DNA of 64,000 nucleotides from Streptomyces roseoverticillatus (GCF_000719265.1 NZ_JOFL01000014.1:62001-126000), one strand, 5' to 3'. Numbered from the stretch's first letter, positions 42,835-53,154 are shown. Numbers and translations: made by a program. Notes: a model not told the origin generated them from the sequence alone.

Positions 42835-45495
42835 ATGGCCGCGCTGGAACCGCTGCGGGAAACGACGCCGTCGCGGATCGGACCCTACGAGCTTCTCGCA
42901 CGGCTCGGCTCCGGCGGCATGGGCGAGGTCCACCTCGCCCGCGGCCCCGAAGGCACGGTCGCCCTCAAGACCGTCCGCGCCGCCCTCGCCGGCGAGCCCG
43001 GCTTCCGCGCCCGGTTCCGGCGCGAGATTGCCGTCGCCCGCTCCGTCGACAGCCCCCACGTCGCCCGGCTGACCGGCGGCGACGCCGACGCCGACCCGCC
43101 GTGGCTCGCCACCGAGTACGTGCCCGGGCCCACGCTCGCCGAAGCCGTACGCCTCGCCGGGCCCCTCCCCGCCGCGACCGTCCTTGCGCTCGGCGCCCAC
43201 CTCGTACGGGCCCTCCACGCCGTCCACGCCGCGCCCGCGCTCCACCGCGACCTCAAGCCCGGCAACGTCCTGCTCGCCGCCGACGGCCCCCGGCTCATCG
43301 ACTTCGGCGTCGCCCGCGCCCCCGACGCCACCACCCTCACCGGCACCGGGCTGATGGTCGGCACGCCCGGCTTCATGTCCCCCGAGCACCTCAGGGGCGG
43401 CCGGCACGTCGTCGCCGCCTCCGACGTCTTCTGCCTCGCCTCCGTGCTCTGCTACGCCGCGACCGGCGAGGACCCCTTCGGCGACGGGCCCCTCGCCGCC
43501 GTCCTCCACCGCGTCTCGCAGGCGAAGGCCGACCTGTCGTCCGTCCCGGACCCCCTCCGCGGCATCCTCGCGGACTGCCTCCGCCCCGACCCCGCCGAAC
43601 GCCCCGGTACGGACGCGCTGACGGCACGCTTCGGCACGCCGCGCGAGGGCGCGTTCGGCTGGCCGCCGGCGATCCGGGACCGCATCGCGAGCGACCGCGC
43701 GGCGGCGGAGTTCGCGACGGTGCGGGGACGGCTTGTGGCGGCGCGGTGCGATCCCCCTGCGGGGGCCGCGGCTGTGCCGGCGCTTTCCTTCCGCCGCGAC
43801 GGCGATCAGCCTCCTGCGGCGTTTTCGGCGGTGCCGGACGGGCCTGAGGCGGGTACGGCACCGCCGGGCTCCGCCGCGGGGGTTGAGCGCCGTGGCGGCG
43901 GGCTTGAGGGGGCGGACCTTGCAGGACCGGCGCCGGCGCCTTCCTTCCGCCGCGACGGCGATCAGCCCCTGGCGGGGTATCCGGCGGCGCCGGAATCGCC
44001 TCGGGGCTCGGCCCTGCCGTCCTCCGCGCACGATCTGCCGACGATGGGCGCCCCGCACCCCCGTGCGGTCCAGGCGTCGCCCCCGCGCCGCCCCCGTACC
44101 GCGGTCAAGCTCGGCCTTGCCGGGCTCGCCGCCTGCGCCGTCGGTGCCGCGGTCGTTTTCGGGGTCTATCAGGGCACCCGCCACGACGACGGCGATGCCG
44201 GCAAAAAGCCGGAGGCCGCCACGGCCGGCGAGGCCCCCGCCACCGGGTCGGACGGCGTCGACGAGAACGGCGGCCCCGACAGGGCGGGCACGCTCCCGGG
44301 GCCGGGCGCCGCCGCCCGCCCCGCGGGCTGGCACGCGTGGTCCGGCAAGCTGTCCAAGGGCCCGCTCGGCTGCGCCGCCGACGCCACCGCCCTCGTCTGC
44401 CAGCTCGTGGACGGCTCCTACGAGGCCGTCGCGGTCAAGGACGGCAAGCAGCTCTGGCGGTACGACCCCGTCGAGAGGCCGGAGGAGACCGGGGCCACGG
44501 CCATGATCAGCCCCACCGGCCTGTTCATGATTCCCGGCGGCGGCCTGCCGCCCGCGGTCCGCTCCGGCACGGCCGTCGTCGCCGCCGGGGGCAGGATCCA
44601 GGCCCGGGACGTGGCGAGCGGCAAGGTGCGCTGGGAGCAGAAGCCCGAGGGCGGCGAGTCCTTCAAGGGCGAGCCCCTCGTCGTGGACGGCCGTGCCTTC
44701 GTCGGCGTCAACGTCGCCGGCCAGGGCTACGACCTGCATGCCTACGACCTCTCCGACGGCCGCGAGCTGTGGCACAAGCGCCTCGCCAGCGTGCAGCTCG
44801 CCCGCGCCTTCCAGCAGGCCTTCGCACCCGTGGCCGCCAAGGACGGGATCGTCTACGCGCGCTCCGAGCGCGGCGTGAGCGCCTACGACGCGGCGACCGG
44901 CGCCGAGCGGGGCGAGACGGAGCCCGTCGCGAACGGCTGCGGCGAGATCCTCGTCCAGGGCGGCTCCGTGCTGTGCGGCGAGCGCAGCGGCGACCGCGGC
45001 GGCGAACACCTGACCATGCACCGGTTCGACGCCCGCACCCTCGCCCCGGGCACGGACATGCCCCTGACGGGTGTCAGGAGCGTGAACGCCCCGCACATCA
45101 CGGCGGTGAACGACAAGGTGTTCGTCGGGACGGACAGCAAGGGCCCGGCAGTGGTCGTCATCGACCGCACGGGCACCGCCCCGACGGCGTTCCGCCCGGT
45201 CCCGGTATCGCCGGGGCTCTCCCCCAACCTGCTGGTGTCCACGCCGCTGATCGTGGGCGACCAGGTGCTGTACGCCTCCAACGACGCCCTCCACCGGATG
45301 CCCCTGGCCGGCGGGAAGGTGCTCAGGACGCTGGTCGAGGGCGCCCCCGGCGACCGCACGGAGCCCGCCTACGACAAGAAGAACGGCATCGACATCGCCA
45401 AGTCCGTCCGGGCTCCCATCGCCCTGCCTGCCGGCGGCGTCGTCCACATCGTCTACGACCAGGGCGCCATCCGCTCGGTCGAGCTGCCGCACTAG
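42835..45495 (+). CDS. Membrane Ser/Thr protein kinase with extracellular PQQ-like beta-propeller (first of a tandem pair)
   Basis: 886 residues. The kinase domain (~15-270) is intact: P-loop LGSGGMGEVHLA, Lys in VALKTV, LHRDLKPGNVLL, LIDFGVARAPD and MSPEHL. A disordered linker (~295-415) includes two copies of SFRRDGDQP from a dispersed DNA repeat. A membrane helix lies at ~422-445 (LGLAGLAACAVGAAVVFGVY). The exterior ~400 residues show blades with KQLWRYD, GKVRWEQK and RELWHKR, as in PQQ-like propellers. It probably senses an extracellular ligand or wall state. Nine bases separate it from its paralogue. Confidence 0.92.
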   Translation: MAALEPLRETTPSRIGPYELLARLGSGGMGEVHLARGPEGTVALKTVRAALAGEPGFRARFRREIAVARSVDSPHVARLTGGDADADPPWLATEYVPGPTLAEAVRLAGPLPAATVLALGAHLVRALHAVHAAPALHRDLKPGNVLLAADGPRLIDFGVARAPDATTLTGTGLMVGTPGFMSPEHLRGGRHVVAASDVFCLASVLCYAATGEDPFGDGPLAAVLHRVSQAKADLSSVPDPLRGILADCLRPDPAERPGTDALTARFGTPREGAFGWPPAIRDRIASDRAAAEFATVRGRLVAARCDPPAGAAAVPALSFRRDGDQPPAAFSAVPDGPEAGTAPPGSAAGVERRGGGLEGADLAGPAPAPSFRRDGDQPLAGYPAAPESPRGSALPSSAHDLPTMGAPHPRAVQASPPRRPRTAVKLGLAGLAACAVGAAVVFGVYQGTRHDDGDAGKKPEAATAGEAPATGSDGVDENGGPDRAGTLPGPGAAARPAGWHAWSGKLSKGPLGCAADATALVCQLVDGSYEAVAVKDGKQLWRYDPVERPEETGATAMISPTGLFMIPGGGLPPAVRSGTAVVAAGGRIQARDVASGKVRWEQKPEGGESFKGEPLVVDGRAFVGVNVAGQGYDLHAYDLSDGRELWHKRLASVQLARAFQQAFAPVAAKDGIVYARSERGVSAYDAATGAERGETEPVANGCGEILVQGGSVLCGERSGDRGGEHLTMHRFDARTLAPGTDMPLTGVRSVNAPHITAVNDKVFVGTDSKGPAVVVIDRTGTAPTAFRPVPVSPGLSPNLLVSTPLIVGDQVLYASNDALHRMPLAGGKVLRTLVEGAPGDRTEPAYDKKNGIDIAKSVRAPIALPAGGVVHIVYDQGAIRSVELPH
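43791..43993. repeat. Dispersed repeat copies within kinase 1 linker
   Basis: Two copies of CCGCCGCGACGGCGATCAGC (43791 and 43949), each preceded by TTCCTT and followed by a CCGG-rich half. Between them is TACGGCACCGCCGGGCTCCG (43854-43873). These match, in inverse order, the arms of the element at 13897-14077. They encode the linker residues SFRRDGDQP twice. Confidence 0.7.
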
Positions 45496-45504
45496 GGGAG
45501 CACC

Positions 45505-47823
45505 GTGCTGGAACCACTCACCGGGCCGCCGCGCACGGCGGGCCCGTACCGCCTGCTGGGCATGCTGGGCGCGGGCGGTATGGGCGAGGTGTACCTCGCG
45601 CGCCGCACGGACGGCGCCGCCGCCTCCTCGCTCGTCGCCGTCAAGACGGTCCGTCAGGACCTCGATCTGACGGCGGAGTTCCGGACCCGCTTCCGCCGGG
45701 AGATCGAGGCCGCACGGGCCGTCCGCAGCCCCTACGCGGCCGCTCTCGTGGACGGCGATGCCGACGCCGCCCTGCCCTGGCTCGCGACCGAGTACGTCGC
45801 TGGCCCCTCGCTGGCCGAGGCCGTCGCCCGGACGGGCCCGATGCCCGCCGGCGCCGTGCGCGCCCTGGGCGCCGGCCTCGCGCGGGCGCTGGCCGACGTG
45901 CACGCCGCCCGCGTCCTGCACCGCGACCTCAAGCCGGGCAACGTCCTGCTCGCCGCGGACGGCCCCCGGCTCATCGACTTCGGCATCGCCCAGGCCTTCG
46001 ACGCCACGGCCCTGACCACCACGGGGCTCATCGTCGGCACGCCGGGCTTCATGGCACCCGAACACCTCGAAGGCAGCCGCGCGGTGGTCGCCGCGACCGA
46101 CGTCTTCTGCCTCGGCGCCGTGCTGTGCTTCGCCGCGACGGGCCGCGGCCCGTTCGACGACGACGAGCTCGGCGCCGTCGTCTACCGCATCTCGCGCGCC
46201 GAGGCCGACCCGGCCGTGCTCGCGGCCCTCCCCGGCGGCCTGCGCGAAACCGTCACCGCCTGCCTCGCCCTCGCCCCCGCCGACCGCCCCACTCCGCAGG
46301 AGCTGATCGGACGGCTGTCCGGCGAGCCCTGCGCGTGGCCGGACGGCGTACGGGCCCTGATCGCCGGACACGAGGCGGCGGCCGCAGCCGTACGGGCCGA
46401 GGCGGGTTCGGCACCGCCGGACGCCGCCGTTGCGGCTGATCGCCGCGGCGGCGGAGGAGCCGGGGCCGGCCCCGCGTCCGCGGGGGCCGCGGCCTCCGCG
46501 CCGCAGCGGCCCGCGCACCCGCCGGCCGTCCCGCACGCCCCCACCCAGCTGGGGTACGCCCCCGCCGCGCCCGCGCAGCCCGCCCCGCGGCGCTCACGCC
46601 GCAAGGCCCTGCTGGCGGGTGCGGCCGCGTTCCTGGCCGCCGCGGCGATCGGGGCGGCCGTGGCGTTTCCGCAGCTCACCGGGGGTAAGGGCGCTCCCGG
46701 GGACGCGGCGGCGGCAGAGGCCGCCCCGGCCGCGTCCGGCGCGAAGGCCGCGCGCGTCGTCCTTCCCTACGGCAACGCCGGGCACAGCGGCGAGTTCGGC
46801 CGGGCCGCGCAGGACCGGTCGGCCCGGCCGGCCGGGTGGGCGCCGTGGAACACCCGGCTGGACGTGGGGGCGACCGCCTGCGCCCTCAGCGGTCCCGTCC
46901 TGGTCTGCGGCACCGCCGCCGGCGGCGCCGCTGGGCTGGACGCGGCGACGGGCAAGCGGCTGTGGAGCATCCCTGCCGAGGGAGGGGCGAAGGCCGCGGT
47001 GCCCGCCCCCGCCGTCGCCGACGGCGTCGCGTACGTTCCTCAGGGCCGCGGCATCACCGCCGTCGACCCCGCCGGCGGACGGCCGCGCTGGTCGATCGCG
47101 GCACCGGCCGGCACCTTCCTCAGCATGATGGAGCTGTCCGGCGGCGTCCTCTACGCCGTCTGGAGCGCCGACGGCGACGAGCCCGGCACCCGCATGACGG
47201 CCCACCGCGCCGACGCCGGCCACCAGCAGCTGTGGCAGACGGAGCAGAAGACCGACCTCGGGGGCAGCCTGCTCGTGCACGGCGACAGGCTCTACCTGTC
47301 GTCGACCACCACCACGTACGCCTTCGGCACCCGCGACGGGAAGGAAGCCGCCCGCCGCCCGCGCCTCATGTGCGCCATGTCCCTCGCGTACAAGGACGCC
47401 CTGCTGTGCGCCCTCAACGGCGACCTCGGGGTGAAGGTCCTCGACGCGCGCACCCTGGAGCCGCGTACGGTGCTGGCCCCCGATGTCCGCGTCGCCGCGC
47501 CCCCTGTGGTCGGGGACCGCGGTGTGCTCGTCGTCCAGGGCGACCGGGAACTCGCCGGCTACGACTTCGCCTCCGGGGAGCGGCTGTGGGCCGACGCCTT
47601 CAAGGACAGTCTGCCGGTGCTCGGCGGAGACCGCGCCCTGATCGTCACGGACGACCAGCTCTACGCGTACGGTCTCGACCGCGGGGCGCAGCTCGGGCAG
47701 GGCAAGAGGTACGGCGGCCACGACTGGTCGAAGGCCCGGCGGGTGCCGCAGGCCCTGGCCGTGGGGCAGGCGGTCTTCCTGGCCTACCCCGACGGCACGG
47801 TCATCTCCGGCTACGCCCCCTGA
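45505..47823 (+). CDS. Membrane Ser/Thr protein kinase with extracellular PQQ-like beta-propeller (second of pair)
   Basis: 772 residues from GTG 45505. The kinase domain (~12-270) has LGAGGMGEVYLARR, VAVKTVRQ, VLHRDLKPGNVLLAADGPRL, DFGIAQAF and FMAPEHLEG. The kinase halves of the two neighbours are close to identical in many blocks, while the exterior parts differ, so this is a tandem duplication with divergence in the sensor. Linker ~285-365 carries one repeat copy. A membrane helix lies at ~370-392. The exterior blades include KRLWSIP, GRPRWSI and ERLWADAF. It may respond to a different ligand from its partner while sharing substrates. Confidence 0.92.
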   Translation: MLEPLTGPPRTAGPYRLLGMLGAGGMGEVYLARRTDGAAASSLVAVKTVRQDLDLTAEFRTRFRREIEAARAVRSPYAAALVDGDADAALPWLATEYVAGPSLAEAVARTGPMPAGAVRALGAGLARALADVHAARVLHRDLKPGNVLLAADGPRLIDFGIAQAFDATALTTTGLIVGTPGFMAPEHLEGSRAVVAATDVFCLGAVLCFAATGRGPFDDDELGAVVYRISRAEADPAVLAALPGGLRETVTACLALAPADRPTPQELIGRLSGEPCAWPDGVRALIAGHEAAAAAVRAEAGSAPPDAAVAADRRGGGGAGAGPASAGAAASAPQRPAHPPAVPHAPTQLGYAPAAPAQPAPRRSRRKALLAGAAAFLAAAAIGAAVAFPQLTGGKGAPGDAAAAEAAPAASGAKAARVVLPYGNAGHSGEFGRAAQDRSARPAGWAPWNTRLDVGATACALSGPVLVCGTAAGGAAGLDAATGKRLWSIPAEGGAKAAVPAPAVADGVAYVPQGRGITAVDPAGGRPRWSIAAPAGTFLSMMELSGGVLYAVWSADGDEPGTRMTAHRADAGHQQLWQTEQKTDLGGSLLVHGDRLYLSSTTTTYAFGTRDGKEAARRPRLMCAMSLAYKDALLCALNGDLGVKVLDARTLEPRTVLAPDVRVAAPPVVGDRGVLVVQGDRELAGYDFASGERLWADAFKDSLPVLGGDRALIVTDDQLYAYGLDRGAQLGQGKRYGGHDWSKARRVPQALAVGQAVFLAYPDGTVISGYAP
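46409..46454 (+). repeat. Dispersed repeat copy within kinase 2 linker
   Basis: CGGCACCGCCGGACGCC is followed by GTTGCGGCTGATCGCCG and CGGCGG, matching in order the arm of the 13897-14077 element (CGGCACCGCCGGGCTGC, GGCTGATCACCG, CTGCGGCGG). It is orientation-reversed relative to the main copies in kinase 1. Confidence 0.7.
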
Positions 47824-47839
47824 CCCGCGGCCGGCCCGG

Positions 47840-49303
47840 TCAGCCGCCGTTGACCTTGGTGGCGATGCGGTCGCCGACCTCCTTGTCGATGTTGCGCCAG
47901 TACTGCAGGGCCCGTTCCTGCACCGGCTTGCTGACGCCGTTGCTGACATGGCCGGCGACGTTGGAGACGAGGCGGTCGCGCGCGGCGTCGTCGAGGACCT
48001 TGCGGACCATCGTGCCCGGCTGGCCCCAGTCGTCGTCCTCGCGGTGCAGCTTGTACGCCTCGCGGACCATCTCGCCCGCCGCGTACCAGCCGGCGACGTC
48101 GCCGAAGCGCTGGGTGTCGGCCGCCGGGCCGCCGTAGGAGTTGGGGGCGTACGGGCGGGCGACGTTCGCCGGTTCGTAGCGCATCGGGCCGTCCTTCGCG
48201 TACGAGCGGACGGACGAGCGGGCGCGGTTCGGCGGGAGCTGGGTGTAGTTCGGGCCGATGCGGTAGCGGTGCGTGTCCGGGTAGGAGAAGAGCCGGCCCA
48301 GCAGCATCTTGTCGGGCGACGGGCCGATGCCCGGCACCAGGTTCGACGGCTCGAAGGCGGCCTGCTCGATGTGGACGAAGAAATCGTCGGGGTTGCGGTC
48401 GAGCGTCATCCGGCCGACCTCGATCAGCGGGTAGTCGCCGTGCGGCCACACCTTGGTGAGGTCGAAGGGGTTGAAGCGGTAGTTCGGGGCGTCGTCGAAC
48501 GGCATCACCTGGACGTACATCGTCCACGTCGGGGCGTTGCCGGCCTTGATCGCGTCGAAGAGGTCGCGCCGGTGGAAGTCGGCGTCCTCGGCCGCCATCC
48601 GGTCGGCCTCCGCCTGGGTGAAGAACTCGATGCCCTGGTCCGTCTTGACGTGGTACTTGATCCAGAACCTCTCGCCGCCGCCGTTGACCCACAGATAGGT
48701 GTGCGAGCCGTAGCCGTTCATGTGCCGCCAGGTGCGCGGGACGCCGCGGTCGCCCATCAGCCACGTGACCATGTGGGCGGACTCGGGGGAGAGGGTCCAG
48801 AAGTCCCACTGCATGTCGTTGTCGCGGAGGCCGTTGTCGGGGCGGCGCTTCTGCGAGCGGATGAAGTCCTGGAACTTCTGCGGGTCGCGGACGAAGAAGA
48901 CCGGGGTGTTGTTGCCGACCAGGTCGTAGTTGCCGTGCTCGGTGTAGAACTTCAGGGCGAAGCCGCGCGGGTCGCGCCAGGTGTCGGGGCTGCCCTGCTC
49001 GCCCGCGACCGTGGAGAAGCGGGCCAGCATCTCCGTGCTGCGGCCCGGCTGGAAGAGGTCCGCCTTGGTGTACTGGCTGACGTCGTTGGTCACACGGAAG
49101 GTGCCGTACGCGCCGCCGCCCTTGGCGTGGACCACCCGTTCGGGGACCCGCTCCCGGTTGAACTGGGCCATCTTCTCGATCAGATAGTGATCCTGGAGCA
49201 GGATGGGGCCGGTGTCACCGATGGTGAGCGAGTGCTCGTCGCTCTCGACGGGGATGCCGACGTTGTTCGTGGTGTACGGGGTCTGCTGCGCCGAATCGGT
49301 CAT
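47840..49303 (-). CDS. katA: Monofunctional haem catalase, small-subunit type
   Basis: 487 residues. Active-site blocks are present: [20 protein letters not shown] with the catalytic His, [18 protein letters not shown] with Asn, and the proximal Tyr block [18 protein letters not shown]. It degrades hydrogen peroxide in the cytosol. The ATG at 49303 follows GGGAGGCG. The terminal residues carry no flavodoxin domain, so it is not the large-subunit type. It lies downstream of the phosphatase gene on the same strand, with a 17-base palindrome in the gap. Confidence 0.95.
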   Translation of the reverse strand: MTDSAQQTPYTTNNVGIPVESDEHSLTIGDTGPILLQDHYLIEKMAQFNRERVPERVVHAKGGGAYGTFRVTNDVSQYTKADLFQPGRSTEMLARFSTVAGEQGSPDTWRDPRGFALKFYTEHGNYDLVGNNTPVFFVRDPQKFQDFIRSQKRRPDNGLRDNDMQWDFWTLSPESAHMVTWLMGDRGVPRTWRHMNGYGSHTYLWVNGGGERFWIKYHVKTDQGIEFFTQAEADRMAAEDADFHRRDLFDAIKAGNAPTWTMYVQVMPFDDAPNYRFNPFDLTKVWPHGDYPLIEVGRMTLDRNPDDFFVHIEQAAFEPSNLVPGIGPSPDKMLLGRLFSYPDTHRYRIGPNYTQLPPNRARSSVRSYAKDGPMRYEPANVARPYAPNSYGGPAADTQRFGDVAGWYAAGEMVREAYKLHREDDDWGQPGTMVRKVLDDAARDRLVSNVAGHVSNGVSKPVQERALQYWRNIDKEVGDRIATKVNGG

Positions 49304-49398
49304 GGGACGCCTCCCGGTACGGGGATGGTGAGGGCGCGCGGCAGTGCTGCCCTCCACCTCGCCAGTCAACTCCGCCGACGTGATGTCGGCAACAGCAG

Positions 49399-49415
49399 TC
49401 TGGACACTGTCCAGA
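49399..49415. promoter_or_regulatory. Perfect palindrome upstream of katA
   Basis: TCTGGACACTGTCCAGA is a perfect 17-base palindrome centred 104 bases upstream of the katA ATG. A dimeric repressor or activator site is inferred. It does not look like a classic Fur/PerR box. Confidence 0.55.
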
Positions 49416-49487
49416 ATTCCACCGCGTACGGGTGAAACGGGCGTGCGCCGGATTTCGGCCGGAGGTCCGGGGGGTGTCCCCCGGGAA

Positions 49488-52421
49488 TCACCGGGCGTGC
49501 GGCGGCAGCGCCAGTTCGAACCACACCACCTTGCCCGTGCTCAGCCGGGTCGCGCCCCACCGCCGGGCCAGCCGGTTGACCAGGTACAGCCCGCGGCCGC
49601 CCTCGTCCGAGGGCCGGGCCTGCCGCAGCCGCGGCAGCTGCGGCACGTCGTCGCCGACCTCGCAGCGCAGCACGTCCGTGCGCAGCAGGCGCAGCGTGAT
49701 CGGCCGCTCGGCGTACCGCACGGCGTTCGTGATCACCTCGCTGACCAGCAGCTCCACGGCGTCCGTGAGCTCCTCCAGGCCCCAGCGGGTCAGCGCGCGG
49801 CGGGCCAGCCGACGCGCCTGGCGGGCCGTCTGCGGGCGCGGGTCCAGGAACCAGTACGCGACGTCGCTGGGCGCGATGCCCTCGAAGCGGGCCGCGAGCA
49901 GGGCGATGTCGTCGTCCCGGTCGCCCGGGCCGAGCATGCCCAGCACCTCGTCGCACAGGGGCTCCAGGGGCGGCGGGTTCGGGCCGGTCAGCCGGGCGGT
50001 CTCGATCAGCCGCTCGCGCAGCTGCTCGATGCCCGTCCACACGTCCCGCAGCCGCGACTCCACCAGGCCGTCCGTGTAGAGCAGCAGCGTCGCCCCCGCG
50101 GGCGCGTCCAGCTCCACGGCCTCGAAGTCGACCCCGCCCACGCCGATCGGCGCGCCCGGCGGGACGCGCAGGACCTCCGCGCGGCCGCCGCGGTGCAGCA
50201 GTATCGGCGGCGGATGCCCCGCGTTGGCGATCACGATGCGGTGCGCGACCGGGTCGTACACCGCGTACATGCAGGTGGCCATGCGGTCCGAGCCGAGGCG
50301 CTGGGCCTGCTCGTCCAGGTGGTGCAGCACCTCGGCCGGGGGCAGGTCCAGGCCCGCCAGGGTCTGCGCGGTCGTGCGCAGCTGGCCCATGATCGCGGCG
50401 GAGGTCATGGAGTGGCCCATGACGTCGCCGACGACGAGGGCGACCCGGTTGCCCGGCAGGGGGATCGCGTCGTACCAGTCGCCGCCGACGCGGGCGGTCT
50501 CGGCGGCCGGCAGGTAGCGGCTGGCGAGCCGGACGCCGGTCGGCTGGGGCAGGGAGTCGGGCAGCATCGTGCGCTGCAGCTCGTCCGCGATGTACACCTC
50601 GCGGCCGTAGAGCACGGCTTTGTCGACGCCGAGGGCGGTGTGCGTGGCCAGCTGCGCCGCCACGAGGAGGTCGTCGTTCTCGAACGCGGCCCGGTCCGGG
50701 CGGCGGACGAACACCGCGGCGCCGATCACCCGGCGCCGCCCCCGCAGCGGCGCCAGGATCGTGCGCTGCCGGTCCGGGACGGGCCGGTCGTCGCCGAGCA
50801 GCTCGGGAAGGGCCGCCCGCGCGGCGGAGGAGTCCCCGAAGACGGGTCTGACACCCCGCAGCACCTCCGCGAGCGGCCCCCCTATGCGCACCTCGCAGCG
50901 CTCGGCCGCGCAGCCGGCGAGGTCCGGTACGGGCTCGGGGCGCTCGGCGCCGGGGTCCGCGGCGTCGCCCTCGCCCGCGCCGCGCACGTGCTCGGGCAGC
51001 TGGTCGGTGCGGCGCAGCCGCAGCACGACGGGGCCGACGGGCCGCTCGTCGCCGACCGGCAGCGGGTCGCGCAGATAGACGAGGATGGCGTCGGCGAACG
51101 TCGGCACGGTGGCCCGGCACAGGCCGAGCACGATCTCGTCCAGGTCGATCCCGCGGGCGATCCGCCGCGTGGCGGCCCCGACGAACCGCAGCCGCTCGCC
51201 TCCGGCGGGGTGGCCGGCGGCGCCCGCGGGTGCGGGGCGGCCGGTGTCCTCCGGCCCTGCCGGGCCCGGGTGACCGGCGGCCTCGGTGGCCGGGTGGGGA
51301 GCGGTGTTCGTGGCGGTGGCGGAGGCGCCTTTCGACCGCGGGGCCGGGCCGCTCCCGCCGTCCGGGTCGCCGGCCGTGACGGCGGGGCGGTCGGCGGCCT
51401 CCGCCGGTGCGGTGGCCTGCGGGGCGCCCGCCGGGCCCGGGTGACCGGCGGGCTCCGTGGCCGGGTGATGAGTGGCGTCCGCGGTGGTGGCGGAGGCGCT
51501 CTTCGACCGCGGGGCCGGGCCGCTTCCGCCGTCCGGGCCGCCGGCCCTGCGGGTGTCCGGGGAGCCTGCCGCGGTGGCCTCGGGCGCGGCCGGGTTCGCG
51601 CGGGCGGTGGTGTCCGCCGGGCCGGTGGCGCTCTCCGGGCGCGCGGAGGGGCCGTCCGCCGCGGGGTGCTCTCCGGACGCGGCGGGCTTCCGGGCATCGT
51701 TGTCAGACACCGCGGCCGGGGCCCGCTCGGCCACGCCGGCGGGCAGCGCGGCGGAGGCCGCGCCGTCGGCCCGGGAGCGACGGCCCCGTGATCCGGCGGC
51801 CGGGGCTTCGGCGGCTTCGCCGGCACCGGACCCGTCGGCCTGAGGCCCGCCGGTCCGGGTTCCGGTGGCGCTGGGGCCGTCGGCCGGGGCGCCCGTGGTC
51901 CGGGACGGGCCGGTCCGGGTCCGGGCGGTCCGTGCGCCGGCGGCTCCGGAGCCCGTGGCGCGGGACCGGGCGGGCTGAGGCTCCTCGTCCTTGGATCCGG
52001 CGGCCCGCGACCGGGTGGCCCGGGGCTCGCCGGCCGGGGAGCCGGTGGTCCGGGAGGCCGGGGCAGGGGACCGGGTGGCCCCGGGCTGCGTGGCCTCGGG
52101 TCCGGTGGCCCGGGGTCCCGTGGGCGCGGGCGCCGGGCCCGGAGCCGCCGGGGCGCCTTGGGCCGGGAGGCCCTCCGGCTCCGGGTGCGAGCTCGCGCGC
52201 GTGCGGGCGCGTGCGGGGCCGCCCGCCGGGTCGTCCGCGGCCGGGCGTGTGCCCGCGTGGGCGTCCTCGCGCCGCTGGGGCGGGACGCCCTGCGGCCCCG
52301 GCCCGGGGGCCGGCCGCGGACGCCCCGGTTCCGGATCCGGGGCAGAGGCAGCGGCGGGTGCGGCGGCCTGCCGCACCGCGGCGATCCGCTGGTTTCCGTG
52401 GGAGTCGGTGTGCTCCGTCAC
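49488..52421 (-). CDS. SpoIIE-type PP2C phosphatase with GAF and HATPase domains and long disordered N-terminus
   Basis: 977 residues. The first ~405 are a Pro/Ala/Thr/Gly/Arg-rich disordered region with a duplicated 57-residue block. Then a GAF-like domain (~407-590: [36 protein letters not shown]), a SpoIIE/PP2C domain (~605-825: [53 protein letters not shown]), and an RsbW-like ATPase (~880-970: [33 protein letters not shown]). Such proteins combine anti-anti-sigma phosphatase and anti-sigma kinase-like modules for stress signalling. No partner gene is adjacent. Confidence 0.92.
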   Translation of the reverse strand: MTEHTDSHGNQRIAAVRQAAAPAAASAPDPEPGRPRPAPGPGPQGVPPQRREDAHAGTRPAADDPAGGPARARTRASSHPEPEGLPAQGAPAAPGPAPAPTGPRATGPEATQPGATRSPAPASRTTGSPAGEPRATRSRAAGSKDEEPQPARSRATGSGAAGARTARTRTGPSRTTGAPADGPSATGTRTGGPQADGSGAGEAAEAPAAGSRGRRSRADGAASAALPAGVAERAPAAVSDNDARKPAASGEHPAADGPSARPESATGPADTTARANPAAPEATAAGSPDTRRAGGPDGGSGPAPRSKSASATTADATHHPATEPAGHPGPAGAPQATAPAEAADRPAVTAGDPDGGSGPAPRSKGASATATNTAPHPATEAAGHPGPAGPEDTGRPAPAGAAGHPAGGERLRFVGAATRRIARGIDLDEIVLGLCRATVPTFADAILVYLRDPLPVGDERPVGPVVLRLRRTDQLPEHVRGAGEGDAADPGAERPEPVPDLAGCAAERCEVRIGGPLAEVLRGVRPVFGDSSAARAALPELLGDDRPVPDRQRTILAPLRGRRRVIGAAVFVRRPDRAAFENDDLLVAAQLATHTALGVDKAVLYGREVYIADELQRTMLPDSLPQPTGVRLASRYLPAAETARVGGDWYDAIPLPGNRVALVVGDVMGHSMTSAAIMGQLRTTAQTLAGLDLPPAEVLHHLDEQAQRLGSDRMATCMYAVYDPVAHRIVIANAGHPPPILLHRGGRAEVLRVPPGAPIGVGGVDFEAVELDAPAGATLLLYTDGLVESRLRDVWTGIEQLRERLIETARLTGPNPPPLEPLCDEVLGMLGPGDRDDDIALLAARFEGIAPSDVAYWFLDPRPQTARQARRLARRALTRWGLEELTDAVELLVSEVITNAVRYAERPITLRLLRTDVLRCEVGDDVPQLPRLRQARPSDEGGRGLYLVNRLARRWGATRLSTGKVVWFELALPPHAR
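51271..51612. repeat. In-gene 171-base direct repeat, two diverging units
   Basis: TGACCGGCGGcCTCGGTGGC at 51271 recurs as TGACCGGCGGgCTCCGTGGC at 51442, a period of 171 bases (57 codons). Both continue with GGCGGAGGCGC, TTCGACCGCGGGGCCGGGCC and CCGCCGTCCGGG. The reading frame is kept. Confidence 0.8.
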
Positions 52422-52476
52422 GCGTGGGGTTCCATCCGTCGGGGCCGTGCGCCCGCTCGCGCGGGTGCACCGTGGG

Positions 52477-53154
52477 TCAGGCGCGTCGCAGATTGAGGAA
52501 GAGCTGGATCTCGGGTGGCACGTCCGTACTCGCCGGGGCGTACGCCGGCGAGTTCTCCCCGGCGACTTCGAAACCCGCTTCGCACACGACCTGGCGCAGT
52601 TCGTCCCGCAGGTATCCGGATACCCGGATCGTGTTGCCCAGGAACGGGATCGCGTAGTCGTCCACGTCCGCCTCGACCATCGAGAGGGCGAGCAACCCGC
52701 CGGGTCTCAGCAGCCCGTGGAGCATCCGCAGCGCGTGCGGGATCTCCGGGCGGGGCAGCATCAGCAGCGAGAAGAACGCGGCCACGCCGTCGAAGACGCC
52801 GAGGCGGCCGTCCCGCAGCTCCGCCAGGTCCACCAGGTGGAACTCGGCCTTGGGGACGTTGTCCCGGGCCAGCTCCAGCATGCCGGGCGAGAGGTCGACG
52901 CCCACGACGTGGTGGCCCGCGTCGGCCAGTTGCCGCGCGGTCGGCAGGCCGGTGCCGCAGCCGACGTCGAGGATGCGGGAGCCCGGCGGCAGGGCGGCCG
53001 CGAGCCAGGCGCCCGCGCCGAGCTGGCCCTCCTTGTGCGGGAAGGCCTCGTCGTAGCGGTGGCCGATCGCGTCGAACGCCTCCGCCTGCCCGCTCCGGTC
53101 CAGCCCCGGGCGGGCGTAGCCGTCGTAGTCCCGCCGGTTCCCGTCACCGCTCAC
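52477..53154 (-). CDS. Class I SAM-dependent methyltransferase
   Basis: 225 residues. Motif I ILDVGCGTGLPTARQLADAG, then VVGVDLSPGMLELARDN (motif II), and post-motif MLHGLLRPGGLLALSMVEAD. AFDAIGHRYDEAFPHKEGQL at the N-terminus resembles small-molecule methyltransferases of the UbiE type. The GTG at 53154 follows GGGAGGG; an upstream in-frame start is less likely. The substrate is not evident from neighbours. Confidence 0.88.
   Translation of the reverse strand: MSGDGNRRDYDGYARPGLDRSGQAEAFDAIGHRYDEAFPHKEGQLGAGAWLAAALPPGSRILDVGCGTGLPTARQLADAGHHVVGVDLSPGMLELARDNVPKAEFHLVDLAELRDGRLGVFDGVAAFFSLLMLPRPEIPHALRMLHGLLRPGGLLALSMVEADVDDYAIPFLGNTIRVSGYLRDELRQVVCEAGFEVAGENSPAYAPASTDVPPEIQLFLNLRRA

Noticed and set aside
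39892..46536. A 2214-codon open frame on the minus strand across the PBP and kinase genes
   Set aside because: It is antisense to genes with clear catalytic motifs, has low-complexity Arg/Gly/Ala/Asp composition, and results from GC-rich third positions of the real genes.
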